From a virus: a stretch of DNA of 23,905 bases. The translations under genes were made by a program, and so were the position numbers. Below, one piece after another: positions 8,513 through 15,134 of the stretch. Under the pieces are notes generated by a model. The model saw nothing but the letters and a program-made list of their open reading frames with translations, was not told the DNA's origin and made no database searches. Positions within the stretch are counted from its first letter, which is position 1, and the number at the start of each line of letters is the position of its first letter. The DNA lies in IMG/VR virus record IMGVR_UViG_3300046010_002608, positions 1 through 23,905 of that record. The stretch is one strand, 5' to 3'.

Positions 8513-9241
8513 TTAAAATGGCGCTGGTTCAAAATCTACATAAAATTTATCCCAAGCAATTGCTTCTTTTCCTGATTTCTCTAATTGTTCATTTACTTTT
8601 GTAAAAAGCTTATCATGTTTCCAAGAACCTCCTCTATAAGCAGCTGCTGCTGGGTGTTCTCTTTCAAATACTATATGTTTTGTTTTATCTACTCTAGTTA
8701 GTAACTCATTAGCTACTTTACCAAAGCCACAGAATATAATGCCTTCCTGTTTATTTAAAACGTCAATAACATTTAAAATAAAAGGTTGCCATATTTGTAG
8801 GTGACTATCTGGATTACCATAAGTAGTAGTCAAGGCAGAGTTTAACAATAATACGCCTTGATTAGCTAAAAAAGTGAGGTCATTATTTCTCAGTAAATAC
8901 AAATTCATACCTCCGTGTTCATCTGATTCATAACCTTTGTAAAGTTGAAATAAACTAGGCGGTACTGAGTGTTTTGTATCTGTGCTAAAAGCCAAACCAT
9001 CTGCTACATTCTTTTTTGTATAGCTATCAGTAGTATAATAAGGACTTAATCCTAGCCATACTACTTTAAGACTATCCTGATTACATTCTTTAAAAGCTTT
9101 AAACCACACATCTATTTCAGGTGTAGTCTTGCTAAAGTCAGGTTTAATTTGTTCTTTTATCTTTGCCCAAGCATCTGATTCAAAGAAAGGGTACAAAGAT
9201 TCCCAACTATCTAACTGAATTTTAAGTTTTTCACTAATCAT
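8513..9241 (-). CDS. Uracil-DNA glycosylase-like protein (family 1 fold, altered catalytic motif)
   Basis: A 242-residue protein that follows the family 1 UDG order. DGLAFSTD at 81-88 is the uracil-stacking Phe motif. PPSLFQLYKG at 94-103, ANQGVLLLNSALT at 126-138 (N134, uracil specificity) and EHPAAAAYRGG at 195-205 (H196, DNA-intercalation loop) follow. WKHDKLFTKVNEQL comes near 207-220. However, the water-activating motif GQDPYH reads GLSPYYT at 64-70, so the catalytic Asp is Ser66, with Leu for Gln and Tyr for His. In family 1 the equivalent Asp mutants lose most activity. The protein may have weak activity, a different mechanism, or act as a uracil or DNA-binding factor; poxvirus D4, also a processivity factor, is a precedent for a second role. 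It is ATGA-coupled to the gene before it. Fold call is firm, activity is not. Confidence 0.82.
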   Translation of the reverse strand: MISEKLKIQLDSWESLYPFFESDAWAKIKEQIKPDFSKTTPEIDVWFKAFKECNQDSLKVVWLGLSPYYTTDSYTKKNVADGLAFSTDTKHSVPPSLFQLYKGYESDEHGGMNLYLLRNNDLTFLANQGVLLLNSALTTTYGNPDSHLQIWQPFILNVIDVLNKQEGIIFCGFGKVANELLTRVDKTKHIVFEREHPAAAAYRGGSWKHDKLFTKVNEQLEKSGKEAIAWDKFYVDFEPAPF

Positions 9242-9453
9242 GTTATTATACCTATGTTGTTTTGAATTATAAAATTGCTACATTTGCCAGCTATTACAAA
9301 TCTAGGCTGTGTTTTTCTTAATCTCCCTTTAGTAGGAACTTCACACTCGATGTTATCTACAATATGACAACATCCTTTGTAATGAACTGTAATTTGCTGC
9401 TTGCCGGTTTTTAAACTTGCTGGCTTATTGTAGTGAAAGAAAAATGTTCTCAT
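9238..9453 (-). CDS. Small protein of unknown function (71 aa)
   Basis: Not recognised. It is linked by ATGA overlaps at both ends, to the primase gene upstream (9450-9453) and the UDG-like gene downstream (9238-9241), which strongly supports it as real. The sequence is basic and beta-rich (ITVHYKGCCHIVDNIECEV, then KGRLRKTQPRFVIAG), with cysteines at about 28, 29, 37 and 58 that are not spaced as a standard zinc finger. It could be a small DNA-associated factor working with the primase or the UDG-like protein. That is inference from position only. Confidence 0.75.
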   Translation of the reverse strand: MRTFFFHYNKPASLKTGKQQITVHYKGCCHIVDNIECEVPTKGRLRKTQPRFVIAGKCSNFIIQNNIGIIT

Positions 9454-10466
9454 AAAATGCCTTTCTTTTTCATCTCTTTAATTAAAATTTTACTACCTTC
9501 TTCCCATCCAAAATGTTTAACAACATCACTTGGATCCTTAAGACCTAGATTTTCGTATAAATGATTAGGAATGTTTATCCATTTATAACCTCTGTGATTT
9601 AATTTTCTGTTAGCATTTTTACCTGGCTCATCAGAATCAAACCAACAATACTTAGAAGGAAAATGAGAAAAAGCTTCATCATTTTCTTTAGGTATAGCTG
9701 CCTCTGACTCATTTTGACTAGATACAACATTATGATATAGTTTAGATAGTACTATCCTGTCTTTTCTGGATTTTGTAATAATCACAGGTTTATCTACATA
9801 CATAGTCTTTTCTAAAGCTTCCATCTCATAAGTGCTAACATTGCCAAACCACTTATAATCTTTGTCAAATGGACTATAAATTTTCCATTTGTCTGTAGTA
9901 GGAAAATAATAAGCAAAATGTAATGTAGGACTTAAATGCATCAACCTTTTGTTAATCCATAGTTTATCTATAGCAAAAATGTTATTGGACTTAAGATCTT
10001 CTTTATCAATGTTATACTGAGCCCAATAATCAAGCTCTTCTTGATCCATAGGTCTGCGAGCTACCTGAATAAGATATTCTTTTTTCTGAAACTCTTCTTT
10101 AAATGCTCTGGCTTCTTGTATTTGTTTCTTGGTTACAGTAGGCTGTCCTTTAATTAGGCCAAAATCCATAGCAACTTTCTCAACTGCTTGAGGGTAAGTT
10201 AATCCATAAATTTTGCCTACAAGACTAAAACAATCACCTGAATCGCCTGTAGCAAAATCCTTCCATAAAAGCTTTAAAAGCTTACTACCAAAAAATATAC
10301 TAAAGCTAGGATGATTGTCCTTCCTAAAAGGATTTTTAACTTTTCCTCCTAAGGTAAAAATTCCAAGATACTGTCTATAAATTAACAAGTCATCTACCTG
10401 ATTGAGGACAATCTCTGCTGTTATTTGCATAGGAGCCTCATACTCACTAAGATCAAAGTTTGTCAT
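9450..10466 (-). CDS. DnaG-type primase with cysteine-free N-terminal domain and TOPRIM domain
   Basis: A 338-residue protein when started at the ATG at 10466. A TTG nine bases upstream is also in frame but sits in the terminator T-tract, so I reject it. Residues 16-105 align with the DnaG zinc-binding domain (NPFRKDNHPSFSIF at 45-58, KDFATGDSGDCFSLV at 69-83), but the zinc cysteines and histidine are missing, as in several phage primases. The TOPRIM region has VIITKSRKDRIVL at 228-240, where the usual catalytic Glu is replaced by Thr-Lys, then CWFDSDEPG at 274-282 with the DxD pair, and KDPSDVV at 310-316. The protein is short, lacking a helicase-binding tail I can recognise. It would lay RNA primers for replication. 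It lies between the SSB-like gene and the UDG-like gene. Confidence 0.85.
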   Translation of the reverse strand: MTNFDLSEYEAPMQITAEIVLNQVDDLLIYRQYLGIFTLGGKVKNPFRKDNHPSFSIFFGSKLLKLLWKDFATGDSGDCFSLVGKIYGLTYPQAVEKVAMDFGLIKGQPTVTKKQIQEARAFKEEFQKKEYLIQVARRPMDQEELDYWAQYNIDKEDLKSNNIFAIDKLWINKRLMHLSPTLHFAYYFPTTDKWKIYSPFDKDYKWFGNVSTYEMEALEKTMYVDKPVIITKSRKDRIVLSKLYHNVVSSQNESEAAIPKENDEAFSHFPSKYCWFDSDEPGKNANRKLNHRGYKWINIPNHLYENLGLKDPSDVVKHFGWEEGSKILIKEMKKKGIL

Positions 10467-10473
10467 AGTATAC

Positions 10474-10513
10474 AAAATAAAAAGCCACCCAGGATTGCTC
10501 CTAAGGTGGCTTT
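10474..10513 (-). terminator. Rho-independent terminator after the SSB-like gene
   Basis: The arms at 10481-10489 and 10505-10513 pair perfectly (AAAGCCACC with GGTGGCTTT). A nested 4-bp stem AGGA/TCCT lies inside the loop. On the minus strand a TTATTTT tract follows at 10480-10474. The SSB-like stop is at 10529 and the primase ATG at 10466, so the T-tract ends only 7 bases before the next start. Confidence 0.9.
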
Positions 10514-10528
10514 GGTTAAAAGGGTATC

Positions 10529-11167
10529 TTATAAATCGTCCAAGGTTTTGGTGTCTGCTATGGCACCTGCTCCTGCTGGAGCTCCTTCTGTTTTTCTTTT
10601 CTGAACAGCGTATTTAAACTCTGAATCAGTAAAATCACGCTCTTCTTTGTATCTACAAAGGTTACCTTGTCGGTCTGTGTAGTATAAAAATCCTGAATAG
10701 GTAAGTTTTGTATAAACTCTACCATCCTCAGTCTCTTCACCGCCTACTTTAAACATTGCTGTCTTACCAGAACATTTTTTGTTCAGATAGTCACAAAGTT
10801 CGCTGGGATTAGGAATAGTAAATTCTGTAGAAGTACCATTCATCTCTTTCTTTGTATAGGTATACGCAGTAGGTTTAATGGTCATTTTATCACCAGTTAA
10901 GCCTTTAAACAACTCCTGAAGTCTTACTACAGAGCTCATTACATTGTTTTTGTTAAGCTTACCGCTAATGTAAAGATTCTCAGAAAACTCTAACTCGTTA
11001 CCATCAACGTCTGTACCTGTACAATTCATTACAATTAAAGGCGTTTTACCCTCATCTTCTTTTGTGTACTCGAAATTTTTTACTGTAAGTTTTCTAAAAC
11101 CTGGTTTAATGTAAACTTTTTCCTTGTTTTCTGGTGCATCAAGTTCTCCTAAATTAAATTCTGACAT
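10529..11167 (-). CDS. Single-stranded DNA-binding protein-like
   Basis: A 212-residue protein, probably SSB. It has a beta-rich body with alternating hydrophobic residues (YIKPGFRKLTVKNFEYTK near 19-36, TPLIVMNCTG near 43-52, AMFKVGGEE near 137-145) consistent with an OB-type fold. A flexible Ala/Gly/Pro stretch (EGAPAGAGAIADT) follows, and a short acidic tip TLDDL. That tail resembles the acidic C-terminal tail with which bacterial and phage SSBs recruit partners. The neighbours are a Sak4-like annealing ATPase, an HTH-like protein and primase, the usual company of phage SSBs. It ends in a strong terminator, so it may be the most abundant product of its operon. I see no direct family signature in the core, so the call rests on tail, composition and context. 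Confidence 0.6.
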   Translation of the reverse strand: MSEFNLGELDAPENKEKVYIKPGFRKLTVKNFEYTKEDEGKTPLIVMNCTGTDVDGNELEFSENLYISGKLNKNNVMSSVVRLQELFKGLTGDKMTIKPTAYTYTKKEMNGTSTEFTIPNPSELCDYLNKKCSGKTAMFKVGGEETEDGRVYTKLTYSGFLYYTDRQGNLCRYKEERDFTDSEFKYAVQKRKTEGAPAGAGAIADTKTLDDL

Positions 11168-11184
11168 AACATTTTATTTTTAGA

Positions 11185-11457
11185 TTAATTAAATACTGGT
11201 GATTCGATTGGTTCTTTTGCTACTTTAGTTTCCTGAACAATTTTGTCAGTATCTACAAGTGTAACTGTATAAGCTTTTACTGGAGTTGTAGGCTTTTCTT
11301 CATTTTTTCTGATGGTAAATCCGTATGAACGCAAAGCTGCCTTCATATCTGAATAATCAATACCATAATGAGTTGCCAATACTGCTACTGATTGTTTGTC
11401 TACATTGTAGGCAATGTTTAGGTCTCTCCAAGAGAGTTGTACTTCTGTTTGTGACAT
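11185..11457 (-). CDS. Small helix-turn-helix-like protein (90 aa)
   Basis: Residues 12-50 (VDKQSVAVLATHYGIDYSD then MKAALRSYGFTIRK) read as a helix-turn-helix: an SxxxLAxxYGIxxxxMKxALRxYGF pattern like sigma region 4 or small phage regulators that scan DNA. The C-terminal 40 residues are Thr/Val/Lys-rich and probably unstructured. It sits between the Sak4-like ATPase and the SSB-like gene, with the A-rich start element overlapping the end of the gene before. It might regulate the local promoter or be a DNA-binding accessory factor. Target is unknown. Confidence 0.6.
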   Translation of the reverse strand: MSQTEVQLSWRDLNIAYNVDKQSVAVLATHYGIDYSDMKAALRSYGFTIRKNEEKPTTPVKAYTVTLVDTDKIVQETKVAKEPIESPVFN

Positions 11458-11462
11458 TGTTT

Positions 11463-12125
11463 TTAATTTTTAAATTTGTGAATGTGTTCTAAAATTGTTT
11501 GTACATCATTAGGAATTTGGTAAACATCTTCTCCAAAGATTGCAGGAGGACATTTAGCTGAAGTATTTTCTTCTACAAGTTTGAAGAAATAATCTGGTTT
11601 ACCATTTTCTTTAAACTTACTATCGCCAAACAATACTATAGTAAATTCTTTTTCTACAACGCCCTCCCATTCTTTACCCTTAACTTTAACTCTTTTTTCA
11701 GGAGCGCCTTCAATACCTAAAATTTCATAATGAGCAGTCAAAACAACTTCTTTTTTAATCTTCTTAACTAAGTCAAAAAACTTAGCAATGTTGTCATTGT
11801 AGAAGTTAAAAATGTCGTAACCTTTTTGGGTTTGTCTTGCCTCTGCCATTACTAAATCTGTATACGCAGAGAATGAATCTACGCCTATAGCTGTAATTTC
11901 AGGATTTTTTGCATACTCTACAAGAGTGTTAAAAGCTTCTACTCTGGAAGTAGGCCTTGCATGATACTTAAAATTGTTTTTGAAGGGTAAAGGTTTATTC
12001 TCGATATTAACAAACCCAAACGTATCTGGGTCTACGTTTCTAAACGAAAATGTCTTACCTTTTCCTGATGGACTTACTAACAAAATTTTGTAGAAATCCC
12101 CTGTTGCTTTTTGTGCTTCTGCCAT
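11463..12125 (-). CDS. Sak4-like / AAA_24 phage ATPase, probable single-strand annealing or recombination factor
   Basis: A 220-residue RecA-core ATPase. Walker A is SPSGKGKTF at 18-26, and the Walker B strand is ITAIGVDSFSAY at 77-88 (D83). VVLTAHYE at about 127-134 resembles the sensor strand of Sak4 and AAA_24 phage proteins, which usually end the motif with a polar residue after a TxH or SH. Sak4 proteins are short RecA/Rad51 paralogues that anneal or pair single strands with the help of the phage SSB, and an SSB-like gene lies just downstream. The gene is the first of a unit with a candidate promoter and perfect inverted repeat directly upstream (12142-12184). No C-terminal DNA-binding domain is obvious. 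ATPase is secure; annealing role is inferred from size and neighbours. Confidence 0.8.
   Translation of the reverse strand: MAEAQKATGDFYKILLVSPSGKGKTFSFRNVDPDTFGFVNIENKPLPFKNNFKYHARPTSRVEAFNTLVEYAKNPEITAIGVDSFSAYTDLVMAEARQTQKGYDIFNFYNDNIAKFFDLVKKIKKEVVLTAHYEILGIEGAPEKRVKVKGKEWEGVVEKEFTIVLFGDSKFKENGKPDYFFKLVEENTSAKCPPAIFGEDVYQIPNDVQTILEHIHKFKN
11464..11473 (-). promoter_or_regulatory. A-rich translation-start element overlapping the previous stop codon
   Basis: TTAAAAATTA on the minus strand lies six bases before the ATG at 11457. It overlaps the last codons (Phe-Lys-Asn-stop) of the Sak4-like gene, so coding and start signals share the same bases. Confidence 0.6.
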
Positions 12126-12141
12126 AGGTAAATTTGAAATA

Positions 12142-12184
12142 CAAATATAGGTAAAATACCTGAAATTTCCAAGTATTTTACCTA
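12142..12184 (-). promoter_or_regulatory. Candidate promoter with embedded perfect inverted repeat (operator)
   Basis: On the minus strand, CTTG at 12173-12170 and TATATTTG at 12149-12142 are separated by 20 bases, close to the Bacteroidetes promoter consensus. A perfect 12-bp inverted repeat (arms 12148-12159 and 12173-12184, TAGGTAAAATAC and its complement) brackets the spacer and touches both elements. A third partial copy, TAGGTAAA, lies at 12125-12132 over the start codon. A dimeric regulator bound here would cover the promoter. It is AT-rich and lacks a T-tract, so it is unlikely to be a terminator. Confidence 0.6.
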
Positions 12185-12207
12185 CTAATTAACAATTAAA
12201 ATAAGGT

Positions 12208-12795
12208 CTATTTTACATTATAAACCTGACCACCAATACTAACCTTTTTCAAAGTATGTAAATCAAAACTTCTAATAGGATTAGGGTCTTTTGATCTTAC
12301 AAGACATGCTTCCTTTACCTTAACTACCCCTAAATTCACTACTTGACCTGGCAAATACTGACAGTTCATAGTTCTTAAGGTTTTATCAGCTTTTTTAACA
12401 AACTGAACACTAAAGAAACGACCTTTGTTATTCATCATCATACCCAAAGCCTTAGTTTTGCTTATTCTTGCTGAAGTAGACCACTTGTCTTTTTTAGTTT
12501 TAGTAGATTTAGTAGTTTTGCTAGGCTTATCTACATTTGGTTTATAGCTACATTCTTTTGTAGGATTGTAGTATATACGACACAAAGGATCTAGACAAAT
12601 TTTGTAAGAAATAACGCCTTTTAAAACAAATTCTATCAGCCATTCGGAAACAAAAATACTTTCCCAATTTGATTTAGGATATTTTTCTGCAAGAATATCT
12701 TTTAATTGAAGGGCTGTAATTTTGTTGTCTTTTTCTAATAACTCTAAAACAGTGTTTAAAACTATTCCTTTCATTTTTTTCTGTAAGTTTTCCAT
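12208..12795 (-). CDS. WYL_2 / DUF2693-like protein with winged-helix-like N-terminus
   Basis: A 195-residue protein in two parts. Residues 1-75 are helical (VLNTVLELLEKDNKITALQLKDILAEKYP then SEWLIEFVLKGVISY) and resemble a winged helix. After a Lys/Ser/Thr linker (about 85-105) comes a beta-barrel-like segment at about 108-195. It has GRFFSVQFVKKADKTLRTMN, VVKVKEACLV, SFDLHTLKKV and GGQVYNVK, the pattern of the phage family once called DUF2693 (Sm-like or SH3-like barrel). The family is common in phages of Bacteroidetes, and its role is unknown. It lies upstream of the promoter and inverted repeat at 12142-12184. If it binds DNA, that repeat is an obvious place to test, but this is a guess. 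Confidence 0.6.
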   Translation of the reverse strand: MENLQKKMKGIVLNTVLELLEKDNKITALQLKDILAEKYPKSNWESIFVSEWLIEFVLKGVISYKICLDPLCRIYYNPTKECSYKPNVDKPSKTTKSTKTKKDKWSTSARISKTKALGMMMNNKGRFFSVQFVKKADKTLRTMNCQYLPGQVVNLGVVKVKEACLVRSKDPNPIRSFDLHTLKKVSIGGQVYNVK

Positions 12796-12802
12796 AACTT
12801 TT

Positions 12803-12812
12803 TAATTTTTAA
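12803..12812 (-). promoter_or_regulatory. A-rich translation-start element
   Basis: TTAAAAATTA on the minus strand lies seven bases before the ATG at 12795, one base further than at the other copies. It lies in the 92-base gap between the ligase and the WYL_2-like gene, which holds nothing else I recognise. Confidence 0.55.
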
Positions 12813-12888
12813 TTTATAACTAGCTTTTACTTAGATTATTACTGTAAACTTTGTCCCAACCACAAGACGTTAAAGTTACTATAAAATC

Positions 12889-13956
12889 TTACTTGTCTTC
12901 CCGGACTCCTACCATTACAGGAAATCTTGGAATACCTTCATCTGTGTACTCAAAAAATCTCACCTCAGCTGTTTTTCCTATATAGGATTCTTTGTTTTTA
13001 AGAAACTCCTCTCTTGCTTCGTGAGAATATTTTAAGCCAGCTCTGAAAGTTTTACCATCAGGAAGTTGTAATACAGGAACACCCCAAACAGGCCTTTGTT
13101 CTGCAGGTTCTATATCTATAATGGAAACTGCTATATCCTGAAAATCTTTGTATTTGAGTAAACTGCTACTCCTTCCATTAATTTTGTAAGGATCATCTCC
13201 ATGTCTAACAATAGTACCTTCATATCCATCAGCCAGATTTAACTGGTGTTCTTGTTTAAGCTCGTCTTCAGATTTAATCTTAGTAGTTTTTACTATGACT
13301 ATGTGGTTTATACCCTCTAAAGAATACCTTGTAAAAGCTCTATCTTTGTAAGGATTGTTTTCTACAACATCATAGCAATGAAACTTTACCTGAATACTTC
13401 CACTTTCTCCTTCACGCCATTTTTTAATAAACTCCATATTTTGTTGAAATGTATACCCATGAGCATACAATTCACCATCATAGGTACCATCAACAGCGTA
13501 ACTAAAAGCTTCTGCAATATGTTTCATAGTAGTAATGTCTCTACCATCTCTAGATTTTAAAGTTACTTTACCGCTATTTACAGTAATTAAACACCTCATA
13601 CCATCTAGTTTAGGCTGAGCCCATACCCAATAATTCCAATCAATTTTCTTTTTCTCCTTGCCATAATCTTTAGCTAGCATAGGAAATAAAGTTTCAATAG
13701 TTTTAGCCTCCTCTATTGTATAAAAATAGCCTTCTTTAAGCTTTTCAGCAATTAAAGATTCCATTTCTTTTTCAGCTTGGTCTTCAGGTCTTGTTTCATT
13801 AGACCTTCCTATGTTTTTTCCCTTACAAGTTTTCCTATGTGTAATAGGACTTTCTGTATCTAAAAGGCCTGACTCCTGAATTAAATCAGCGTCTTCTGTA
13901 TAAGCTTTAAGATATCTAATTTTATTTTTAGTATCTGTTTTATACAATGTTGTCAT
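12889..13956 (-). CDS. ATP-dependent DNA ligase with WGR-like N-terminal domain
   Basis: A 355-residue ligase that seals nicks in duplex DNA with ATP. The adenylation motif AQPKLDGMR at 113-121 carries the nucleophile K116. DGELY at 160-164, FHCYDVV at 192-198, EGTIVRHG at 246-253 and LLKYK at 266-270 are the other nucleotidyltransferase motifs. The last 85 residues form the OB-fold lid. The first 80 residues, with ITHRKTCKGKNIGRSNETRP and AEKEMESLIAEKLKEGY, look like the WGR-type domain fused to some phage ligases, which probably helps hold DNA. The start at 13956 overlaps the metallophosphoesterase stop as ATGA. Everything needed for activity appears present. Confidence 0.92.
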   Translation of the reverse strand: MTTLYKTDTKNKIRYLKAYTEDADLIQESGLLDTESPITHRKTCKGKNIGRSNETRPEDQAEKEMESLIAEKLKEGYFYTIEEAKTIETLFPMLAKDYGKEKKKIDWNYWVWAQPKLDGMRCLITVNSGKVTLKSRDGRDITTMKHIAEAFSYAVDGTYDGELYAHGYTFQQNMEFIKKWREGESGSIQVKFHCYDVVENNPYKDRAFTRYSLEGINHIVIVKTTKIKSEDELKQEHQLNLADGYEGTIVRHGDDPYKINGRSSSLLKYKDFQDIAVSIIDIEPAEQRPVWGVPVLQLPDGKTFRAGLKYSHEAREEFLKNKESYIGKTAEVRFFEYTDEGIPRFPVMVGVREDK

Positions 13957-14693
13957 AGATTGATAATTAAAGGTTTAATTACTATTTGAGTATAATCCTC
14001 ATTTAATATAGAACCGTTAGAAAATAAAATTTCCCTACTGTTAGACACAGGATGTTTTATAACTCCATAATGATTATGCAAATGGCCAAAACAATGAAGT
14101 TCAAGATTTATTAAACGTTTTTTTATAACATTTAATAAATCCTGGCATCCTCTGTGAATATCTTCATCAGGCGTCTGTTTGTACTTTAAAGGTATAGTAT
14201 CCATAATACCATAAGGCGGTCCATGAGTTATTAATACATTAACATCACTAGGTATTCTAGCCCAATACTTTTTAATTTCTTCACCTCTGTCTGCATTAAA
14301 AGCCCAATTCTGTCTGTGAAAACTAGGAGTTATAGGCGAGCCATAAAACTTAATACCTTCATAGACATAATCTGTATTTTCTAAATAAGTTATTCCTGGA
14401 TATTTGTCTAGCATAGCTTTAGCCTCCTTATAAACCTGTATTCGCACATCATTTATAACAGAATCTGCAGGTGCATTAGCCCACTTTTTATCTAAACATA
14501 AATCATGATTCCCGGCTATCCAAATCTTTTTCTTTGCAGGCTGCGTATCAAACCAAGATAAAAACTCAAAAAGTTCTAAATTAGTTGTACGTCCACCTAT
14601 ATCTCCAGAATGTATTAAAACATCACACTCAGGAATTATTAATTTTGAATGATACTTAGGACTATGTGAGTCACTAATGTGTACTATCTTCAT
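13953..14693 (-). CDS. Calcineurin-like metallophosphoesterase (MPPED-like)
   Basis: A 246-residue enzyme with the complete two-metal motif set: DSH at 8-10, SGDIGG at 29-34 (D31), GNHD at 61-64, THGPP at 156-160 (H157) and GHLHNHYG at 203-210. The spacing and the THGPPYGIMD motif resemble the small MPPED-type or YfcE-type phosphodiesterases rather than the nuclease SbcD, which is longer. Substrate cannot be read from sequence; cyclic nucleotides, nucleic acid ends or a signalling nucleotide are all possible. It is directly upstream of, and coupled to, the DNA ligase, so an end-processing role before ligation is an attractive guess. A counter-defence role against cyclic-nucleotide signalling is an equally untested alternative. 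Confidence 0.85.
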   Translation of the reverse strand: MKIVHISDSHSPKYHSKLIIPECDVLIHSGDIGGRTTNLELFEFLSWFDTQPAKKKIWIAGNHDLCLDKKWANAPADSVINDVRIQVYKEAKAMLDKYPGITYLENTDYVYEGIKFYGSPITPSFHRQNWAFNADRGEEIKKYWARIPSDVNVLITHGPPYGIMDTIPLKYKQTPDEDIHRGCQDLLNVIKKRLINLELHCFGHLHNHYGVIKHPVSNSREILFSNGSILNEDYTQIVIKPLIINL

Positions 14694-14711
14694 AAATATT
14701 TATTTAAAAAA

Positions 14712-14966
14712 TTATTTTTTATTGTCAGCATATCTTTTCATAATAATTCCATTGTACTCTTTACCTAGAAATTCAAATGCTCCTTCTTTTGTCCAACCTT
14801 TAGGTGTAATAGTTTTACTAAGTTTTACACCTTTCCAAGAATTATCTATTTTATTAGACACTTTCTTTTCATAGATCAAACTTAGGATATACTCCTTATA
14901 AAAAGAGAGCCACCAAAATAGCCCTCTTTTTCTTGTTGTCGTTAAAAATTCTTTTAATGTACTCAT
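14712..14966 (-). CDS. Small protein of unknown function (84 aa)
   Basis: Not recognised. The N-terminal half has an aromatic hydrophobic stretch (GLFWWLSFYKEYILSLIY at about 15-32) after a basic start (TTRKRG), which could be a membrane-associated helix or simply a buried helix; it contains Lys and Glu in the middle, so a clean membrane span is doubtful. The C-terminal half is polar and basic and ends in YADNKK. It stops 18 bases before the metallophosphoesterase start. Confidence 0.6.
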   Translation of the reverse strand: MSTLKEFLTTTRKRGLFWWLSFYKEYILSLIYEKKVSNKIDNSWKGVKLSKTITPKGWTKEGAFEFLGKEYNGIIMKRYADNKK

Positions 14967-14984
14967 AATTATTTAATTAGTGTT

Positions 14985-15011
14985 ATTATTTCTTTTTAAA
15001 TTGTTCAAACC
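14985..15011. repeat. 27-bp direct repeat, copy 1 (fossil gene tail)
   Basis: Identical to 15108-15134. In copy 2 the bases encode the last residues (WFEQFKKK) and stop of the 137-residue gene. In copy 1 the same reading exists but is attached to no gene body, so it looks like the remains of a duplicated 3' end. Confidence 0.85.
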
Positions 15012-15107
15012 TTAATCACATAAAAACAAACATAATAACAAACATAATAAAGGTATTAGTATCATTATCCATACTATTATATGTTGTTGAGTGTCATATT
15101 TATTCAT
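15012..15107 (-). CDS. 31-residue single-span membrane peptide
   Basis: A short open frame read by hand. It starts at 15107, one base after the stop of the 137-residue gene, and stops at 15012. The peptide begins MNKYDTQQH and then has an unbroken hydrophobic run of about 20 residues (IIVWIMILIPLLCLLLCLFL) before a final Cys-Asp. This is the expected length for one membrane helix with the N-terminus polar. The close coupling and the hydrophobic composition support it as a real gene, although AT-rich DNA can produce such runs by chance. It lies exactly between the two copies of the 27-bp repeat. Function is unknown; small phage membrane peptides include holin-like, antiholin-like and exclusion proteins. 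Confidence 0.5.
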   Translation of the reverse strand: MNKYDTQQHIIVWIMILIPLLCLLLCLFLCD

Positions 15108-15134
15108 ATTATTTCTTTTTAAATTGTTCAAACC
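15108..15134. repeat. 27-bp direct repeat, copy 2
   Basis: Second copy of the repeat at 14985-15011. It covers the 3' end of the 137-residue gene and the base before the start of the 31-residue peptide. The copies are 123 bp apart, so the unit is a whole number of codons (41). Confidence 0.85.

Noticed and set aside
10467-10475. TTG start for the primase giving three extra residues
   Set aside because: It lies at the end of the terminator T-tract; the ATG at 10466 is a better start and fits the AT-rich leader.
10558-10740. Minus-strand frame of 60 codons
   Set aside because: It is a second reading frame within the SSB-like gene, with no independent start signal.
12148-12184. Inverted repeat as a transcription terminator
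   Set aside because: The arms are AT-rich and on the minus strand the repeat is followed by TATATTTG rather than a T-tract; it overlaps promoter elements, so an operator is more likely.
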